Of a stretch of DNA of 64,000 nt, positions 33,364 through 44,767 are shown piece by piece; position 1 is the first letter of the stretch; each line of letters begins with the position of its first letter. The notes under the pieces are model-generated. The model saw nothing but the letters and a program-made list of their open reading frames with translations, did no database searches and had not been told where the DNA came from. The DNA is from Triticum aestivum. Lineage: Eukaryota; Streptophyta; Magnoliopsida; Poales; Poaceae. Position numbers and translations under genes: made by a program. Location: contig NC_057794.1 of assembly GCF_018294505.1 (NCBI RefSeq), positions 195,099,201-195,163,200 of the forward strand, read 5' to 3'.

Positions 33364-34336
33364 TGTCGGTGTACTAGAATAGGGGTACCCTAGTACCCCG
33401 AACTTGTGCACGGGCAGTTGCAGCACCCCGCGGCAAAGGCTTGCCGGGCGAACGCCAAGATCCCCAAGGTTCCCTTGGAGCCATCCAAGAACAAAGTATT
33501 TAAGCGAAGGAGACAAGACCCCGGCAAGAGGAGCTTGCCGGGAAGGCCAACCAAGGCGCTCCAAGGAACTTGCCGCGACGCGCCACGCGCTCCGGCAAGG
33601 CAACAAGGCCCCGACAAGAGGAGCTTGCCGGGAAGACTAAATAAGGTACCCCGAGGCCCGGTGAGCGACGAGCTTCTGGACCCGGCGAGATAACAACAGC
33701 GGCAAGGCGCTTGCCGCGGCAGGCGGCCACTCTGCGCCCATGCTCCAGCGCATCCACCAACGTGTCGCTCTGGGGGCTTCTCCGGGCGCGCGTGGCGGGA
33801 GGCTGTGCAGCCAGCGGTGCGCAGTGGCATGCGAAGCTGACAAGATCGCCACCATGGCGAACGGTGGCGCCCCTAACGGTCCTTTTCTGCACTGTTCGGG
33901 CGACTCAGACGGGCATTTAATGCCCTTGTCCCCTGCCGTCAGGGTTAGGTAGGGTGCACTGTACAAGCAACTATATCAACTACCTCGCTTTTTACGTTTT
34001 TACCCTCCTCTGCGTTGCCACCTGTCGGTGACCCCTTTAGCGTATAAAAGGAGGCCCATGCACAACGTAGAGGGGGTTCGGAGGTTCGGACAGTTTGCTT
34101 CGATTCATTCGTAGCCCAGAAAACATCACACTCTCTCGCTCGAGAGCAAGAACACCAGATAATACGACCAGACAAGCAGCAGTAGGAGTGTTATCTCTCC
34201 GGAGAGCTCCGAAGCTGGGTAAACTGCTCGTGTGCCTCGCCTCGATCTGCTCTTCGTGCGACCTCCGCCCCCCGCCGAACCGAAAGGGGCCCGGTCCGCC
34301 GGCCCCATAGGTGTTCGTGGATCAGTTTCCCCGACA
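33364..34336 (+). repeat. Element B 3' LTR, 973 bp
   Basis: It is nearly identical to 21152-22125 and ends TCCCCGACA, followed by the AAGTA duplication. Its TATA box (TATAAAAG, 34043-34050) is intact. Confidence 0.93.
34043..34050 (+). promoter_or_regulatory. TATA box in element B 3' LTR
   Basis: TATAAAAG is preserved here, while the same place in the 5' LTR (21832) reads TAGAAAAG. The only promoter copy with a canonical box therefore faces out of the element into the right flank. Confidence 0.65.
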
Positions 34337-34341
34337 AAGTA
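34337..34341. repeat. Target-site duplication of element B, right copy (AAGTA)
   Basis: It is identical to 21147-21151. Confidence 0.9.
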
Positions 34342-35069
34342 GCTAGGCATCAAATTCAGAGTCCATGGGAGAAAGGGATAAGACAAACTGCATGCATTAT
34401 GGGCTATATTACTACAATAAAGGGCAAGCAAAGCCATCCTTACATCCATACCTCTTAGGAACGCCGAGCGGCAAGATCGCTGTCTCACCATTCGGAGCAT
34501 GTTGCCAAGAAACAAAACAACAAATTGAATTGATCATCATCCTACAGTAGTAAGCATATTATAAATCAAAGGGGAATATCTTACTATCACAGTAAGATTG
34601 GAGAAGATCAAGGTATAATTTTTGAAGAAAAGCTCACTCCAATCTTCCACCAATAAACTATAGCAAATTGAGGGATTCTTAGGCGGTCAGATTTTGTTAT
34701 GAAGAGGTACAGTAGGAAGAAAAAAATACCTAGGAAGAATCAAGATGTCGCTAAGAAGAACATCACCTCATGTCATAGCAGGGTGGTGGCCATGTTCACT
34801 GTGGGAGCCAGGCGAATGGATCTGATCTCGGGCAGAGTGCGCTATGAAGGAGTGGCTGGTCGAGAAGCCGATGGGGTTGAGGGAGCCATCAATGCCCGAG
34901 TCGTCCACTGCCGTCGGCGATCGAAGTCCGCGAGTGTGGGGGAAGTTGGGGTAGGGAGGGTTAGGTGCACCGGCAGGGTGGGCAGTGTCTGCCAGCAGCC
35001 AGCGGCGCCGGCCGGCGGTGCACAACGGTGCGCGGTGAGGTAGTGTGGGGCATGGCAGGAGGTGGCGGC
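34342..35069. other. Unassigned DNA between elements B and D
   Basis: This continues the pre-insertion sequence from 21151. The first ~140 bp resemble 20640-20900. From about 34770 the base composition turns GC-rich, and the minus strand has a short open frame (34768-35025) without recognised motifs. It could be a decayed exon or leader of a host gene, or Helitron cargo. Confidence 0.4.
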
Positions 35070-38029
35070 AGTCACAGCCCTAGAATTCTTTGTAATTAGT
35101 TGCATCAGTGAGTGGCATCCATGTATCATGTTTAAATTGCATTTAAATGTGAATTGGGGAAAGTGGAATGCCACATAGATCATTGCTAAAAATGATCAAC
35201 ATTAAAAATTGCTTCAAATAAACCCAAGAAAATGTTCCTGTTAAGCTATAAAAATATTGGCAAGAGGTAAAATTCAAACCAATATTTTTGGAGTCTCAGG
35301 GATATTTATTTTGGGCCTTTGAAATTAAATCAATAAGTATTTGATTTTTGGATTATATTCATTTGATATAGAATTTCAAAAGGCCCTAACATTATTTATG
35401 TGCCTTTGGAAAAGTCCATCATGGCAACATACAAATATTCAGAAGGTTTTTCCCTGCTTTGATTTACTTCTGAATTTCAATCAGTGGCAAAATGAATAAA
35501 CAAAAACAAAACAACACAGAAAATAAAACAGAGCAGAGGCTTACCTGTGCAGCCCACTTACCTGGTTGGCCCACTGGCCCGGTGCCAGTCATCCGTCTCC
35601 TCAGATAGAAGGACGCCGCGCGTGTAGCCGGCGTGCGTGAGCACGCGCCCGGGCACCTCCTCTCTGCCTGCTTGCCCCGGCCTTCCCTGAGATGCCACGT
35701 GACCCCGTGGAGCCATCCGGATCCCCCTCTCTCACTCCCTCGAGCTCCCCCCTCCTCTGCTCTCTCCCTTGCACGCTCCCGACAACGCACGCCGCTGCCG
35801 TTCGCTGCCACGCGGCCACAACCACCCACTTTCCCCTCTACCATTCCCAAGAGCTCAGCGCCGTTGTCCTCCTCATCTGCACCGAGCCACCATCTTCGCC
35901 ACCATCTTCCACCTTGGGAGCCGATCACCATCGTTGTCGATGCATCGTCATCCCTACCTCTCCTAGCTCGAAGCATGTCTCATTTGAACCATGGTGAGCT
36001 ACTGACTGTTTCGCCCCCCCCCCCTGCTTTCTCCGACCCTCTAGTCACAACCCCGAGATCAACCGAGGCCGTCGTCCGCCCTGACCAACGAGCCCGTTCT
36101 CCCAAGCTTCTCCTGCTCGCTCCAGGGGTACTAATACGCTCCTAGCGCCTCCAGGAGACTGCCTAGCCACTTCGTAGGGTCGCCCGAGCACTGCAGCCTC
36201 GGACCCACTTGAGCCGAACTCCGGCCGCCGCCGCGAGCTCCGACGTCCCCGCCGCCTCCCACCTGTTTCCCTGGATGCGGGAGAGCATGGGCTACGCCCC
36301 GGTGCTCTCAGCCGCCGACCCCGTTGCCCTAGAGAATAATATAATGGAGAATAGACCCAGGGGCCATAGGTTTCACTAGTGGCTTCTCTCAAGATAGCAA
36401 ATTCTACGGTGGGTGAATAAATTATTGTCGAGAAATTGAGAGAAAAGCGCATAGTTATGAGAATATCTAGGCATGATCATGTATATAGGCATCACATCCA
36501 CGACAAGTAGACCGAAACAATTTTGCATCTACTACTATTACTCCACACATCGACCGCTATCTAGCATGCATCTAGAGTCGTAAGTTCACAAGAATGGAGT
36601 AATGCATTAGGCAAGATGATATGATGTAGAGGGATAAACTCAAGCAATATGATATAAAACCCATATTTTTATCCTCGACGGCAACAATACAGTACGTGCC
36701 TTGCTGCCCCTGCCGTCACTGGGAAAGGACACCGCAAGATTGAACCCAAAGCTAAGCACTTCCCCCATTGCAAGAAAGATCAATCTACTAGGCCAAACCA
36801 AAATGATAATTCAAAGAGACTTGCAAAGATATTAAATCATGCATAAATGATTTTAGAGAATAATCAAATATTGTTCATAGATAATCTTGATCATAAACCC
36901 ACAATTCATCGGATCTCGACAAGCACACCGCAAAAAGAATTACATCGAATATATTTCCTAGAGAATCGAGGAGAACTTTGTATTGAGATCCAAAGAGAGA
37001 GAAGAAGCCATCTAGCTAATAACTATGGACCCGAAGGTCTGTCGTAAACTACTCACACATCATCGGAGAGGCTATGATGTTGATGCAGAAGCCCTCCATG
37101 ATCAATTCCTCCTCCGACGGAGCGCCGAGAAAGGCCCCAAGATGGGATCTCACGGGTACAGAAGGTTGCGGCAGTGGAAATAGGGTTTCGTGGTGCTCGT
37201 GGATGTTTTTGGGGTATATGGGTATATATAGGCGGAAGAAGTACGTCGGTGGAGCTGCGAGGGGCCCACGAGGGTGGGGGCGTGCCTGGCCCCCCTAGGC
37301 ACGCCCTCCTACCTCGTGGCCTCCTCGCTTCTTTCTTGACCTCCACTCCAAGTATACTAGATCATGTTCGTGGCCTCCCGAAGGTGTCATTCCATTTGGA
37401 TTCCATTTGATATTCCTTTTCTGCGAAACACTGAAATAGGAAAAAAACAGCAATTTGCACTAGGCCTTGGGTTAGTAGGTTAGTCCCAAAAATAATATAA
37501 AAAGGTATACTAAAGCCCATTAAACATCCAAAATAGATAATATAATGGCATGGAACAATGAAAAATTATAGATACATTGCAGACGTATCACCTCTCTTAT
37601 GGGAAATGTCTCCTAGTGCTTCCACTGAGCCATTGTAGCTTGCTACTGCTCCGGAACACTTCGGCTGGCCGGCGTGTGTCCTTCTTCGTTCCTGTGTCTA
37701 TCCCTTCGGGGAAATGTCATGCGTTGTTCCTTTAAGTCCTTGTAGCTTGCTACAACTTGGGTTCATATGTTGATGACTGACACGTTCGTTGCTGGGTCAT
37801 GTATGCCTGTCCGTGTAAGTTAGTGCCACCTTGGTTTTACGACTAGTCATGTTGGCCCGGGTTCTTTGTCATATGGATGCTAGCGACAGTATCATATACG
37901 TGAGCCAAAAGCCGCAAACGGTCCTTGGCCAGGTAAGGTGGCACCCATGGGGATACCGGGCGTGAGGCCGCAAAGTGATATGATGTGTTACATGTTAGAT
38001 CAGTGTGACTTAGGATCGCATTCCTGACA
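35070..38029 (+). repeat. Element D 5' LTR, split by an inserted LTR
   Basis: Its first 550 bp match 41500-42055. It resumes after the insertion at 37591 (cctctcttatggg) and ends CTGACA at 38029, giving about 1.7 kb without the insert. The leading T of TGTC is A here. The 170-codon ORF at 35633-36145 is a GC-rich LTR frame with no protein features. Confidence 0.75.
36331..37590 (-). repeat. LTR of the TGATACGTC family inserted in element D 5' LTR, minus strand
   Basis: Read on the minus strand it starts TGATACGTCTGCAATGTATC and runs through the same sequence as LTR G (62842-64000). Shared features include the TATA box (37213-37220), the 'gcatccagcatg'-type segment near 36560 and the 'cctagatattctcataactatg' end block. 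It continues about 150 bp past the part of G visible here. The left edge (about 36331) is approximate, and no second LTR or internal region is present, so it is a solo LTR or a truncation product. Confidence 0.75.
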
Positions 38030-38033
38030 GCTT

Positions 38034-38045
38034 TGGTATCAGAGC
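38034..38045 (+). promoter_or_regulatory. Primer-binding site of element D (initiator tRNA-Met)
   Basis: TGGTATCAGAGC, four bases after the LTR end, is an exact match to the 3' complement of plant initiator tRNA-Met. Confidence 0.85.
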
Positions 38046-41000
38046 TTGACTGCCTATAGGATTACCAAGTCAAACTGGTCGAAGTCGAGTCTAGAAATGC
38101 TTTAGTTATATAAGGGAATTGATTGTGGAAGGGGACGTAAGGCTCTTTTTACTCCTTTACCTTATGTCCTTCTAATCCAAGTCACCCTCATCTTTTCTAT
38201 GGGGTTAAGAAACTAGGCCTTCTCATCTATCTATCAGGATGACGAGTTACTATGATAGAGACTTATAGGCATGATTGATTCGAGTCTCAGTTCAGTTCCT
38301 AGTACTTCTGTGTGTTAATAGTTGGTCTCGGAACCTTGATGTTGGATGATGAGTGGTTAGGCCACCATTTAACAGGATGTCTCAAATATTTTTGAGCATT
38401 TACAGTCATTATGATGTCTGAGTCATCCCAGGTTTCCAAATAATCTGATGCGTTTGCAAATCTTTCCTCTCTGTTCCCGATGTCCTTTCAGGCCAGATTA
38501 ACCACACTAATTGTTGAGTTGAGGTACTCCATTGCCTCGACATATATGTTGAAGCTATTATTATGACACCAGGGTATCTTAGAGAACCACCCAGTAATCT
38601 AGCTCTGATTTGTATTCCCAGTGGGATGATTCTGGTCGTCATTCTCAAAAGCATCCCGTGAGGCCATTTAATTAGAAGGTATTCCATCTTTGGGTTCTTT
38701 AACCCAAGATTCACTCTACTTACTTCGTGTTGATAGTGTTTGCTCGTACCTTTAGGATATTGATAAACTTTGTGATAGTCCTCAAGGTCCATGGTATATC
38801 ATTCTTCCAATACCATGAACCATCATGACAAAAATTCTCCTGAACCAAAGGATCACAATGAGAGTGCTCTTGATGAGTTCTCCATTCTATATTATGACTC
38901 TGCCAGTTCTACCTTTCGCCATGGGTTATCCGGAAGAAATAAGTTGAGCTTGCTCGACCTACTAACTCATGCATCCACAACTCAGAAAGTTATATGTTCC
39001 TTTGAGTTGTCCCTCTTCACCTATATTCCGATCATCGTCTATCAATTGATAGTCGGAGTATTTGTGCATCAGTGTTCGTCGATGCCTATTATTCTTGTGG
39101 TCCGTTAAGCTATTCTATTCTGGAGTGACTAGGATAAACAAAGACTAGGAGAAACAAACTCTAGTACCTCATCCATTTCTAGGATTGGGTCGACATAGTT
39201 GTATTCCGCTGATCAAATTGCCAATCCAACTTTTGTTATGTTCTACCTTGGAGTGTTGCCCTCTTTATGTCAGGAATGTCATGAGAATTGCACCAACTCT
39301 TATGAATTCTTGATGAAGTGATACTTCTCGCCATCATCATTCATTTCTTGGCCTCTGTTTTTTTGTAACCGGAATGCCGACAAGTGAATCATGATGTGTG
39401 AAATAAATACTCCCAGCAACTCGGTTTCTCGGTAGTTATTGGACAATAATATCATTCTTAGCATGTTGTTTATAGAATCACCATTCTAGGATTGATCATG
39501 CTACATAGTCCATATTTCCCGGTGCACCCCTCGGTCAATGAGTTAGAGTCCTGTCAACCCCTCACTTTGTTGATCATATCGTCTTGCCCTGAAAAGCAAG
39601 ATTGTTCTCAAGCTTAGTCACATATTGGTGGTTCATGATTTTCCGAATATCTTCTCGGAAGTGTCACCAGGTTGTTCCTTGGCTGTTATGCTCATCTCGT
39701 GATCAAGTTAGTTTCTTGTAAACCACCCCTTCTCCAAGAATCTGTGTTGGATACCCCTTAGCTGGTTGGTTTAGATAAACAACAACTTGGAGAGTTGGAA
39801 GATAAAAGATTTCCTAACCTAGTTCGTTCCGAAGGGATATCTTTGCATTTGTGTGTGTGTTGAAGTAAGATGCTATCTTCATCGAGTGGTCCTCGTGATC
39901 AGTTGTTGGACCTATTATCTTATCCAATCTTTGATTTGACTATGGTCTATCATCAAATCAAATCAGAACCAACAATGTTCGTAGTGTTGTCTTACTCGTG
40001 GGTGTTTTCCTCGAGCATACACCATTATATATTTTGGGTCTGACCAATGCTATCACTTTGTTCACATAGTTGTGGAACTCCGTCTTCATGGAAAACTCGA
40101 TGATTTGTTGTTGATCCCATCAATAGCATGTTATCTTCTCCCTGATTCATGTTGAACATTAAGCTAGTGTTGGAAACTTGTGTAAGCATTTACTTCGTGT
40201 CCCTTTCATGAAGCATATGTTTGATGAAAGAAGTGACTTCCTCTAATTCATGTACATTTGGTGCAAGTTGCCGCCATGAATTTGAGAAAGCTTGTTTTTG
40301 TTTCCTACCGAACCATCCCAAGTCAGTCATGCATGTGCAAAGTATGCTATGGTTTGACAGGCTCGTTACCTCCATTCCATATGTATCTTCTAGTACACAA
40401 AGCGACTGATTGATTTGTTCAAGGATAAGAAGTTCAAATGCTATTGCCGAAGGGCCCAGACGGACATGCACAAGACTTCGTTATCTTCAATGATGGTTCC
40501 CCACCTGAACTCGGTAGTGTTTTGTTGTAAAACTACCATGTGGTCATGCTTGTCTGGGACATTGTGTTCACATGTGTGTAGCAGAACCAGCTCATGTTTT
40601 GGAGCTTGCTACCGCAGTCCATTTCCCGAGAATCTTGCAATGTCATCTCGTCGATTTGTGTTGCAACCTTTCCTTTTTCACACATGTTGTTTGGAATATC
40701 CTGTTACCAACCAGATCTGAATCTCAAGAAGATCTGATGGTTGGAACATTCCCAACATTTTCATTTTGTTCCCAGCTTGCACCGCCATTGTGCCAATTTC
40801 CCATGGGCTGCCCCTCTTAGTAATTGTTGTTCAGGATCATCTTCAAAAGTGGTCCCACCATGGGTCCCATCCATTTCCGATGATAAGCAAAGATCATCCA
40901 TTGCATTGGCTTCAACAAGGTAGTCCGCATCATCCATTTAGTCTGAGTATGTCATTCTTTCAAAGTCCTTCGAACGACCGATTGTGATTTGCCTTAGGCT

Positions 41001-41499
41001 GCTATAGAGAGTTTCAATGGTCTTTTTACCAAAAGTAACTCTTTTTGCCACTTAAGGGTGTATTCTATGAGTAATCTTCCCTAATGTGTCCCGTTATGGA
41101 ATCATGGCAATTGCTTCCTTGCTACTTTGAAACCTATGCATCGTCTTACTTAGGCATGGGATTCTTGCCTACCAAACTGAACGTTGTCATCTACCTCTTT
41201 CCATTGCTCCTGATGTGTGTTTTATGCCTCAACTCAAGAAATGTTCTTACCTCTCACTCCATGAGTTGATCTTGAATGCTCGACCTTTGAGGAGATCGTT
41301 TTCTATAGAGTTTCCTTCTGTTGTCGTTGTATTGGATGAAGATGTCGAAAGCATAGACGTCAAGATCAATTGGAGCAATGAATCAACATCTTCGAGAAGG
41401 CAGTTGGATCAAGAATATCGTGTTAGCTTTGTGTCCCCTATGTCTTCTTACCTCATGTCTTGAATCTTGGGACAAGATTCTTGTTTAGTGGGGGTGAGT
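38046..41499 (+). pseudogene. Element D gag-pol remnants (chromovirus type), heavily eroded
   Basis: No frame stays open, but short blocks of pol survive in order. FDLTMVYHQIK near 39930 is the RT block with the first catalytic Asp. GLTNAI near 40040 is the next RT block. DVCFMPQLKKC near 41214 is the integrase tail normally reading DVFHVSQLKKC. VKINWSNES near 41370 is a chromodomain trace. The segment ends 'cttgggacaagattc', as Gypsy elements of this type do just before the 3' LTR. Many stops and indels make all products impossible. F (44768-47693) has the same blocks. Confidence 0.6.
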
Positions 41500-42055
41500 T
41501 GTCATAGCCCTGGAATTCTACTTTGTAATAGGTGCATCAGTGAGTGGCATCCATGCATCATGTTTAAATTCCATTTAAATGTGAATTGGGGAAATTGGAA
41601 AGCCTCAAAGATCATTTCTAAAAATGTTCAACATTAAAAATTGCTTCAAATAGACACAAAAATGTTCCTGTTAAGCTATAAAAATATTGGCAAGAGGTAA
41701 AATTCAAACCAATATTTTTGGAGTCTCATGGATATTTATTTTGGGCCTTTGAAATTAAATAAATAATTATTTGACTTTTGGATTATATTCATTTTATATA
41801 GAATATATTTCAAAATGCCCTGAAATTATTTATGTGCATTTGGAAAAGTCCATAATGGCAACATACAAATATTCAGAATGTTTTGCCCTGCTTTGATTTA
41901 ATTTTGAATTTGAATCAGTGGCAAAATGAATAAATAAAAAGAAAACAACACAAAAAATAAAATAGAGCAGAGACTTACCTGTGCAGCCCGCTTACCTGGT
42001 CGGCCCACTGGCCCGGTGCCAGTCATCCCTCTCCTCGGGACAGAAGGACGCCGCC
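41500..42055 (+). repeat. Element D 3' LTR, first 556 bp only
   Basis: It begins TGTCATAGCCCTGGAATTC after the tract AGTGGGGGTGAGT. It parallels 35070-35620 with many small differences and is cut at 42055 by the LTR of element E. Confidence 0.8.
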
Positions 42056-43746
42056 TGATGTCTACTACACAACCTTCTTCTTGTAGACATTGTTGGGCCT
42101 CCAAGTACAGAGGTTTGTAGGACAGTAGCAAATTTCCCTCAAGTGGATGACCTAAGGTTTATCAATCCGTGGATGCGTAGGATGAAGATGGTCTCTCTCA
42201 AATAACCCTGCAACCAAATAACAAAGAGTCTCTTGTGTCCCCAATGCACCCAATACAATGGTAAATTGTATAGGTGCACTAGTTCAGCGAAGAGATGGTG
42301 ATACAAGTGCAATATGGATGGTAGATATAGGTTTTTGTAATCTGAAAATATAAAAACAGCAGGGTAACAAGTGTTAAAAGTGAGCGTAAATGGTATTGCA
42401 ATGCTAGGAAACAAGGCCTAGGGTGCATACTTTCACTAGTGGAAGTTCTCTCAACAATAATAACATAATTGGATCATATAAATATCCCTCAATATGCAAC
42501 AAAGAGTCACAACAAAGTCACTAATAGTGGAGAACAAATGAAGAGATTATTGTAGGGTATGAAACCACCTCAAAGTTATTCTTTCTGATCGATCTAGTCA
42601 AGAGTCCATAGTAAAATAACACGAAGCTATTCTTTCCGTTCAATCTATCCTAGAGTTTGTAATAGAATAACACCTTAAGACACAAATCAACCAAAACCCT
42701 AATGTCACCTAGATACTCCAATGTCATCTCAAGTATCCGTGGGTATGATTATACGAAATGCATCACACAATCTCAGATTCATCTATTCAACCAACACAAA
42801 GAACTTCAAAGAGTGCCCCAAAGTTTCTACCGGAGAGTCAACACGAAAACGTGTGCCAATCCCTATGCATAAGTTCACGAGGTCACGAAACCTGCAAGTT
42901 GATCACCAAAACATACATCAAGTGGATCACGTGATATCCCATTGTCACCATAGATAAGCACATGCAAGACATACATCAAGTGTTCTCAAATCCTTAAAGA
43001 CTCAATCCTATAAGATAACTTCAAAGGGAAAACTCAATCCATAACAAGAGAGTAGAGGGGGAGAAACATCGTAAGATCCAACTATAATAGCAATGCTCGC
43101 GACATATCAAGATCGTGCCGAATCAAGAACATGATAGAGAGAGAGAGATCAAACACATAGCTACTGGTACATACCCTCAGCCCTGAGGGTGAACTGCTCC
43201 CTCCTCATCATGGAGACCGTCGAGATGATGAAGATGGCCACCGGAGAGGGATTCCCCCCCTCCGGCAGGGTGCCGGAACGGGTTTAGATTGGTTTTCGGT
43301 GGCTACAGAGGCTTGCGGTGGCGGAAATCCTGATCTAGGTTATTTTCTGGAGGTTTCTGTATTTATAGGAATTTTTTGCGTCGGTCTCATGTCAAGGGTG
43401 TCTCCGAGTCCTCCACGAGGGTGGAGGGAGCACCCTACCCCCTGGGCTCACCCTCCTATCTCGTGGATGGCTCAGGACTCTTCTGGCCCAACTATTTTAC
43501 TCCGGGGGCTTCTTTTGGTCCATAAAAAATCATCAAAAATTGGCACGTCAATTGGACTCCGTTTGGTATTCCTTTTTTTGTAAAACTCAAAAACAAGGAA
43601 AAAACAGAAACTAGCACTAGGCTCTAGGTTAATAGGTTAGTCCCAAAATCATATAAAATAGCATATAAATGCATATATACCATCCTAGATGGATAATATA
43701 ATAGCATGGAACAATCAAAAATTATAGATACGTTGGAGACGTATCA
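42056..43746 (-). repeat. Element E 3' LTR, 1691 bp
   Basis: On the minus strand it begins TGATACGTCTCCAACGTATC and ends GTGTAGTAGACATCA. Its first ~120 bp are close to LTR G (62842 onward), after which the two diverge, so they are related but distinct families. A TATA box (minus TATAAATA) lies at about 43355. Confidence 0.85.
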
Positions 43747-44767
43747 AGCATCCCCAAGCTTAATACATGCTCGTCCTCGAGTAGGTAAATGATAAAAACA
43801 GAATTTTTGATGTGGAATGATACCTAACATATTTATCCATGTAATTTTCTTTATTGTGGCAAGAATATTCAGATCCAAAAGATTCAAGACAAAAGTTTAA
43901 TATTGACATAAAAATAATAATACTTCAAGCATACTAACAAAGCAATCATGTCTTCTCAAAATAACATGGCTAAAGAAAGCTATCCCTACAAAATCATATA
44001 GTCTGGCTATGCTCTATCTTCATCACACAAAATATTTAAATCATGCACAAACCCAATGACAAGCCAAGCAATTGTTTCATACTTTTGATGCTCTCAATTT
44101 TTTTCAATCTTCACGCAATACATGAGCATGAGCCATGGACATAGCACTATAGGTGGAATAGAATGGTGGTTGTGGAGAAGACAAAAAGGAAAAGATAGTC
44201 TCACATCAACTAGGTGTATCAACGGGCTATGGAGATGCCCATCAATAGATATCAATGTGAGTGAGTAGGGATTGCCATGCAATGGATACACTAGAGCTAT
44301 AAGTGTATGAAAGCTCAAAAAGAAACTAAGTGGGTGTGCAGCCAACTCGCTTGCTCACGAAGACCTAGGGCATTTTGAGGATCCAATCATTGGAATATAC
44401 AAGCCAAATTCTATAATGAAAGATTCCCACTAGTATATGAAAGTGACAACATAAGAGACTTTCTATCATGAAGATCATGGTGCTACTTTGAAGCACAAGT
44501 GTGGTAAAAGGATAGTAGCATTGCCCCTTCTCTCTTTTTCTCTCATTTTTTTTGTTTTTTTTTTGTTTTTTGGGCCTTCTCTTTTTTATGGCCTCTTTTC
44601 TCTTTTTTTTTTTATTTTTCGTCGGGAGTCTCATCCCGACTTGTGGGGGAATCATAATCTCCATCATCCTTTCCTCACATGGGACAATGGTCTAATAATG
44701 ATGACCATCACACTTTTATTTACTTTCAACTCAAGAATTACAACTTGATACTTAGAACAAAATATTC
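42056..44767 (-). mobile_element. Element E: 3' LTR and part of the internal region, minus strand
   Basis: On the minus strand a non-coding internal segment (44767-43747) leads through a purine-rich stretch (AGCTTGGGGATGCT) into a complete LTR (43746-42056). The 5' LTR and all genes are missing. The internal segment holds a long T/C-rich tract (44548-44620). Sequence resembling F begins at about 44768, but the junction is approximate. Confidence 0.7.

Larger units (their letters stand above)
21152..34336 (+). mobile_element. Element B: Tat-like Gypsy LTR retrotransposon with dual RNase H and an antisense gene
   Basis: The order is 5' LTR (21152-22125), primer site, gag, protease, RT, RNase H, a second RNase H, integrase, then about 4.8 kb holding a spliced minus-strand gene, purine tract, and 3' LTR (33364-34336), with AAGTA on both sides. 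The second, archaeal-type RNase H and the long region after pol are known marks of the Tat/Ogre lineage. The LTRs differ by about 15 substitutions and one 1-nt indel as counted by eye, so this is the youngest full element here. The main ORFs still carry a gag frameshift, a TAG between protease and RT, breaks after the second RNase H, and two stops in integrase. Confidence 0.92.
35070..42055 (+). mobile_element. Element D: old Gypsy LTR retrotransposon, 3' LTR truncated, 5' LTR interrupted
   Basis: The 5' LTR (35070-38029, minus a foreign LTR at about 36331-37590) begins (T)GTCACAGCCCTAGAATTC and ends TTCCTGACA. A primer site follows at 38034. The internal region 38046-41499 holds only eroded pol traces. 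The 3' LTR starts at 41500 with TGTCATAGCCCTGGAATTC and matches the 5' LTR for 556 bp, until element E cuts it at 42056. No intact ORF remains, and divergence is much greater than in B or C. Confidence 0.78.

Noticed and set aside
35633..36145. 170-codon ORF rich in Ser/Pro
   Set aside because: It lies inside the element D LTR in very GC-rich sequence, with low-complexity composition and open frames on the other strand too. No domain is visible.
44548..44620. T-rich tract as a poly(A) tail of a reversed LINE or processed gene
   Set aside because: It is a T/C/G mixture in the middle of element E's internal region, with no adjacent coding remnant and no target duplication.
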